NCBI GenBank assembly: GCA_035527715.1
Contig: DATKZY010000164.1
Coordinates: forward strand, 1 to 6,083
DNA length: 6,083 nt
From: DSUN01 sp035527715
Lineage (GTDB): Bacteria > Planctomycetota > PUPC01 > DSUN01
Reading direction: 5' to 3'
The position numbers were made by a program, and so were the translations under genes. This document shows positions 5,701-6,083 of this stretch, one piece after another (position 1 is the stretch's first letter; each line of letters opens with the position of its first letter). Below the pieces are notes generated by a model that was not told the DNA's origin, searched no databases, and saw only the letters and a program-made list of their open reading frames with translations.

Positions 5701-5842
5701 AGTCCAGGAGCGCGACGGGTTCCGGGCGAGCCGTGGCCGCCATGCTGGCAGCGGCCAGGCAGGCGGCCAGCGCGGCGGCGGCGATGATCCAGGCGGTCCG
5801 GGCGCGGGGCAGCCGGTCCTGTCGCGAGTTCTTCGTGTCCAT
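2768..5842 (-). CDS. Exported multidomain glycoside hydrolase family 9 protein (cellulase-type)
   Basis: A 1024-residue exported protein predicted to hydrolyse a beta-linked polysaccharide outside the cytoplasm. Domains in order: signal peptide (1-38, A-T-A end at 36-38, or a lipobox L-A-A-C28); a beta-rich domain of carbohydrate-binding-like character (about 41-195); a highly charged Arg/Glu/Ala helix (196-233); a second beta-rich region (about 240-415); an Ig-like domain of the CelD N-terminal type (about 420-528, 'HASQVGYRPDDPFKRALL'); and a GH9 (alpha/alpha)6 catalytic domain (about 533-1020). Catalytic-site features are D615-A-G-D618 (nucleophile-activating Asp pair), NALPDILDEALWDL (657-670) and E996 in SSNEYTV (probable acid). 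The usual H-x-R is H931-I-D here. Start: ATG 5842, preceded by GAAGGG (5849-5854), only 12 nt after the hemA stop. Family assignment is strong; substrate is open, as GH9 includes endoglucanases, cellobiohydrolases and exo-glucosaminidases. The long overlapping frame 2691-5006 is an Arg-rich shadow. Confidence 0.9.
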   Translation of the reverse strand: MDTKNSRQDRLPRARTAWIIAAAALAACLAAASMAATARPEPVALLDCKRAPDYAFLDWAKAFAVEAGGLRLRAPRSAGGAGFNIQVNVAGHRDWTPAIRLTAAEGHGAARLRLILGDADGTTHEYAFDLAALKRGEPQTVTAENGASLAEPGQLKAPGKTEGFDAARLTMIQVQGDWSDKPVDLLLAGIVLVEPNEAILAERAKLREKRAREAERARREAEAREKLKRELLANPVHPADGPAIVHVGAVAPDVIALVLQEKTLQRVGQQPYEKQPGDEWKRSGDKVIAWEGDTVVETPIHIEVERQEGGRKRKLGALAIGTNRLHPEEPVLGAALTVVTVDEPAAYRIQAEGATDAQRPARVWWKRKPNQIDARGSEVTVFLKLAAPMAEGTRCRVRFAGVNASVEHTDFVYAPRTTRSIAVHASQVGYRPDDPFKRALLSVWLGTGGAMSYADGTPFHLLDEATGAVVFSGTSRRLKAAADKESFKAGRNYGKTDVHALDFGPFSKPGRYRVCVEGVGCSYPFEIARDAWERAFRTSMMGLLHHRSGIELGPPFTDYRRPRNMHPADGFRVVPMDRTMLDGEIKAVLDSVRGLVGKRAADCTFVPEAWGGYMDAGDWDRRSLHLSVTYLLLELYELFPDYFATVRLSLPPDERANALPDILDEALWDLSFYRRLQLPDGGVRGGIESTAHPRPGECSWQETLVAGVFAPDHVSSWTFAASAAKFARVAERVAPKLAAEYREAAVLAWKWAEANAQRVEAAVAARGGKVGDADRGRNLAAVELFALTRDAAYHDAFLATTVLKDANPELLRQQEAAFAYTRLPEGVGDAALKRKARDLTVKFADAGIRFAEGNAWGLTTDVSQLPPMGFVGYFTAPGMISRTAPRAWALTGDERFLASALRACQFAIGVNPDNLVYTTGLGHKPVRNPLHIDSRMTGQPAPAGITVYGISDPAERYGFDNWAYIWYLGRTMVPDARTWPAAESHWDIYLVPSSNEYTVHQTIAPTAYTWGFLAARADLLAGSR
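5144..5257 (-). other. Charged helix/coiled-coil linker within the GH9 protein, with repetitive DNA
   Basis: Residues 196-233 are almost entirely Glu, Arg, Lys, Ala and Leu (for example AERAKLREKRAREAERARRE, 201-220), predicted to form a single long helix or a coiled coil joining two beta-rich domains. On the plus strand the DNA repeats blocks of the form CTCGGCCTCGCGG (about 5176-5211), so the segment could expand or contract by slippage. Its role as a rigid spacer or dimerisation element is inferred. Confidence 0.7.
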
Positions 5843-5854
5843 GGCTGCCCTTCG

Positions 5855-6083
5855 TCACCCTCGCGCCGTTGGGGGCGGAGGAGGCGGCTCGCCGGCGCGA
5901 CCCGAGCCCGTCGAGGCCCGGCGCAGGCCGAACAGGCGGAGCGCGGCGCCCAGGAGGCCCTCCGGGCGCTCGTCGGCGGGGGCCTCGCGCAGGGCGCGGA
6001 TCGGCTGGTGAAGGATCTTGTTGACCAAGCGGTCCGCCATGCGCTCGACCTCGGCACGCGCCTCGGCCGGCAGCTCGGGCAGC
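5855..6083 (-). CDS. hemA: Glutamyl-tRNA reductase, C-terminal end (partial, runs off the right edge)
   Basis: The last 75 residues of a gene that begins beyond the window. The fragment starts LPELPAEARAEVERMADRLV and continues NKILHQPIRALRE; Arg-Leu-Val-Asn-Lys-x-Leu-His-x-Pro is characteristic of the C-terminal helical dimerisation domain of HemA, and LLGAALRLFGL is the usual ending. HemA reduces glutamyl-tRNA to glutamate-1-semialdehyde with NADPH, the first committed step of the C5 route to tetrapyrroles. After LFGL come 22 further residues, with a STGSGRAGEPPPPPP stretch, that look like a low-complexity tail read through a repeat core (5901-5916). The catalytic and NADPH domains are outside the window. 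The stop is 12 nt before the GH9 ATG, so the two are probably cotranscribed. The ATG at 6040 is an internal Met, not the start. Confidence 0.85.
   Translation of the reverse strand, partial: LPELPAEARAEVERMADRLVNKILHQPIRALREAPADERPEGLLGAALRLFGLRRASTGSGRAGEPPPPPPTARG
5901..5916. repeat. Degenerate copy of a dispersed repeat core inside the hemA 3' end
   Basis: CCCGAGCCCGTCGAGG matches the core in the left arm of the intergenic element (GCTGAGCTTGTCGAAG, 1285-1300) at 11 of 16 positions; most differences are A/T-to-G/C changes. Read on the plus strand it gives 'RPEPVEA', and on the minus strand 'STGSGR'; from memory both are familiar translation products of this repeat type. The match is short and could be chance in GC-rich DNA. 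Confidence 0.4.

Overview
This 6.1 kb window is high-GC bacterial chromosomal DNA with mostly housekeeping content and two carbohydrate-related genes. A large secreted multidomain GH9 protein, a Gfo/Idh/MocA oxidoreductase beside another secreted protein, and an L13 with a 'TPHVDTGDFVVVVNA' core suggest an uncultured polysaccharide-degrading lineage, perhaps Planctomycetota or another PVC-type group. That placement is an inference from gene content; no marker here settles it.

Layout, left to right. (1) 1-79, minus: the first 26 codons of a secreted protein, cut by the window edge. (2) 80-201: a divergent intergenic region with a 12-bp palindrome and a candidate minus-strand promoter. (3) 202-1227, plus: a Gfo/Idh/MocA NAD(P)-dependent oxidoreductase with the K/D/H catalytic triad. 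(4) 1228-1542: a noncoding convergent region holding a nested imperfect inverted repeat (outer arms 1232-1247/1423-1438, inner element 1278-1399) and the rpsI terminator. (5) 1543-2416, minus: rplM-rpsI (ribosomal proteins L13 and S9), rpsI starting at TTG. (6) 2417-2544: back-to-back sigma70-type promoters, one for rplM-rpsI and one for the tRNA. (7) 2545-2632, plus: tRNA-Leu(CAG) with encoded CCA. (8) 2633-2767: intergenic, with no convincing terminator or gene. (9) 2768-5842, minus: a 1024-residue exported GH9-family protein with an N-terminal beta domain, a charged helix, a second beta domain, an Ig-like domain and a catalytic domain. (10) 5855-6083, minus: the C-terminal end of glutamyl-tRNA reductase (hemA), only 12 bp upstream of the GH9 gene.

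The rplM-rpsI pair and the tRNA belong to translation, and hemA to tetrapyrrole synthesis from Glu-tRNA. The GH9 protein would act on a polysaccharide outside the cytoplasm. The oxidoreductase is cytoplasmic and may process a sugar or sugar derivative, but its substrate cannot be read from sequence. I see no CRISPR array, transposase, phage gene or defence system. The least ordinary points are the repeat element with two unlike arms, a related repeat core apparently incorporated into the hemA tail, and a GH9 catalytic domain that keeps its catalytic Asp/Glu residues but departs from the usual family signatures around them.
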